Source of the DNA: an uncultured Clostridia bacterium
GTDB lineage: Bacteria > Bacillota > Clostridia > Christensenellales > CAG-138
Assembly: GCA_946183765.1 (NCBI GenBank)
Contig: CAMHDC010000068.1
Coordinates: 1-6,992 of the forward strand
DNA: 6,992 bases
Direction: 5' to 3'
Numbering within the stretch: position 1 is the stretch's first letter; every line of letters begins with the position of its first letter. Shown here in pieces: positions 6,966-6,992 of the stretch. The position numbers and the translations under genes are program-made. The notes beneath the pieces were generated by a model. The model was not told the DNA's origin. It did not search any database and was given only the letters and a program-made list of their open reading frames with translations.

Positions 6966-6992
6966 ATGATGCAAGTGATGATCCCGGCCCTG
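6966..6992 (+). CDS. Start of an unidentified gene, cut by the window end
   Basis: ATG 6966 (or ATG 6969) opens a frame reading MMQVMIPAL to the edge, nine codons. GAGGAAA (6954-6960), directly after the terminator T-run, is a suitable ribosome binding site. Nine residues are too few to assign a family. They do not look like the start of GlmM (usually M-x-x-x-F-G-T-D-G), the gene that most often follows cdaR in Firmicutes. A promoter is not visible between terminator and start, so expression may depend on terminator read-through or on signals inside cdaR. Confidence 0.4.

Noticed and set aside
5529..6974. 481-codon open frame on the - strand
   Set aside because: Antisense to cdaR and the terminator. 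Its composition is rich in H, G, Q and R with no recognisable motif, and it reads straight across the cdaR terminator.

Overview
The window reads as a compact, high-GC chromosomal segment from a member of the Clostridia-like Firmicutes. The basis for this is a CdaA/CdaR (not DisA) c-di-AMP module, an obg followed by a yhbY, strong GGAGG-type ribosome binding sites, TTGACA/TATACT-style promoters and a strong GC-biased third codon position. I cannot fix the family. All convincing genes are on the + strand. The long open frames on the - strand are shadows of the GC-rich coding sequence.

Layout: (1) 1-1271, obg/cgtA, the ribosome-assembly GTPase, complete except that the first base of its probable ATG lies just outside the window. 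(2) 1272-1612, a 341-base non-coding gap. Its first ~225 bases are packed with hairpins (candidate dispersed palindromic repeat or structured RNA). Its last ~55 bases hold a very good match to a MerR-family promoter: a dyad centred in a 19-bp spacer between a -35 and a -10. (3) 1613-4660, four tightly packed genes that look like one operon: yhbY (CRS1/YhbY RNA-binding protein), a GtrA-like four-helix membrane protein, an ABC ATPase, and a large ABC permease with two similar halves. Two of the three junctions are ATGA overlaps; the third is a 5-nt gap. (4) 4661-4736, a short gap with an extended -10 promoter. (5) 4737-6908, cdaA (diadenylate cyclase, TTG start) and cdaR (YbbR-domain regulator), 3 nt apart. 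(6) 6922-6953, a strong intrinsic terminator, then the first nine codons of another + strand gene that runs off the window.

How they work together: obg and yhbY both belong to ribosome biogenesis. cdaA and cdaR form the membrane c-di-AMP synthesis complex, which governs potassium, osmotic and cell-wall homeostasis. The GtrA/ABC pair sits between them in the yhbY operon, with no substrate evident. The most interesting point is regulatory: a MerR-type switchable promoter appears to drive yhbY and the ABC exporter-like genes, although no MerR gene is present here. No new multi-gene defence or mobile system is visible; most of the window is housekeeping.
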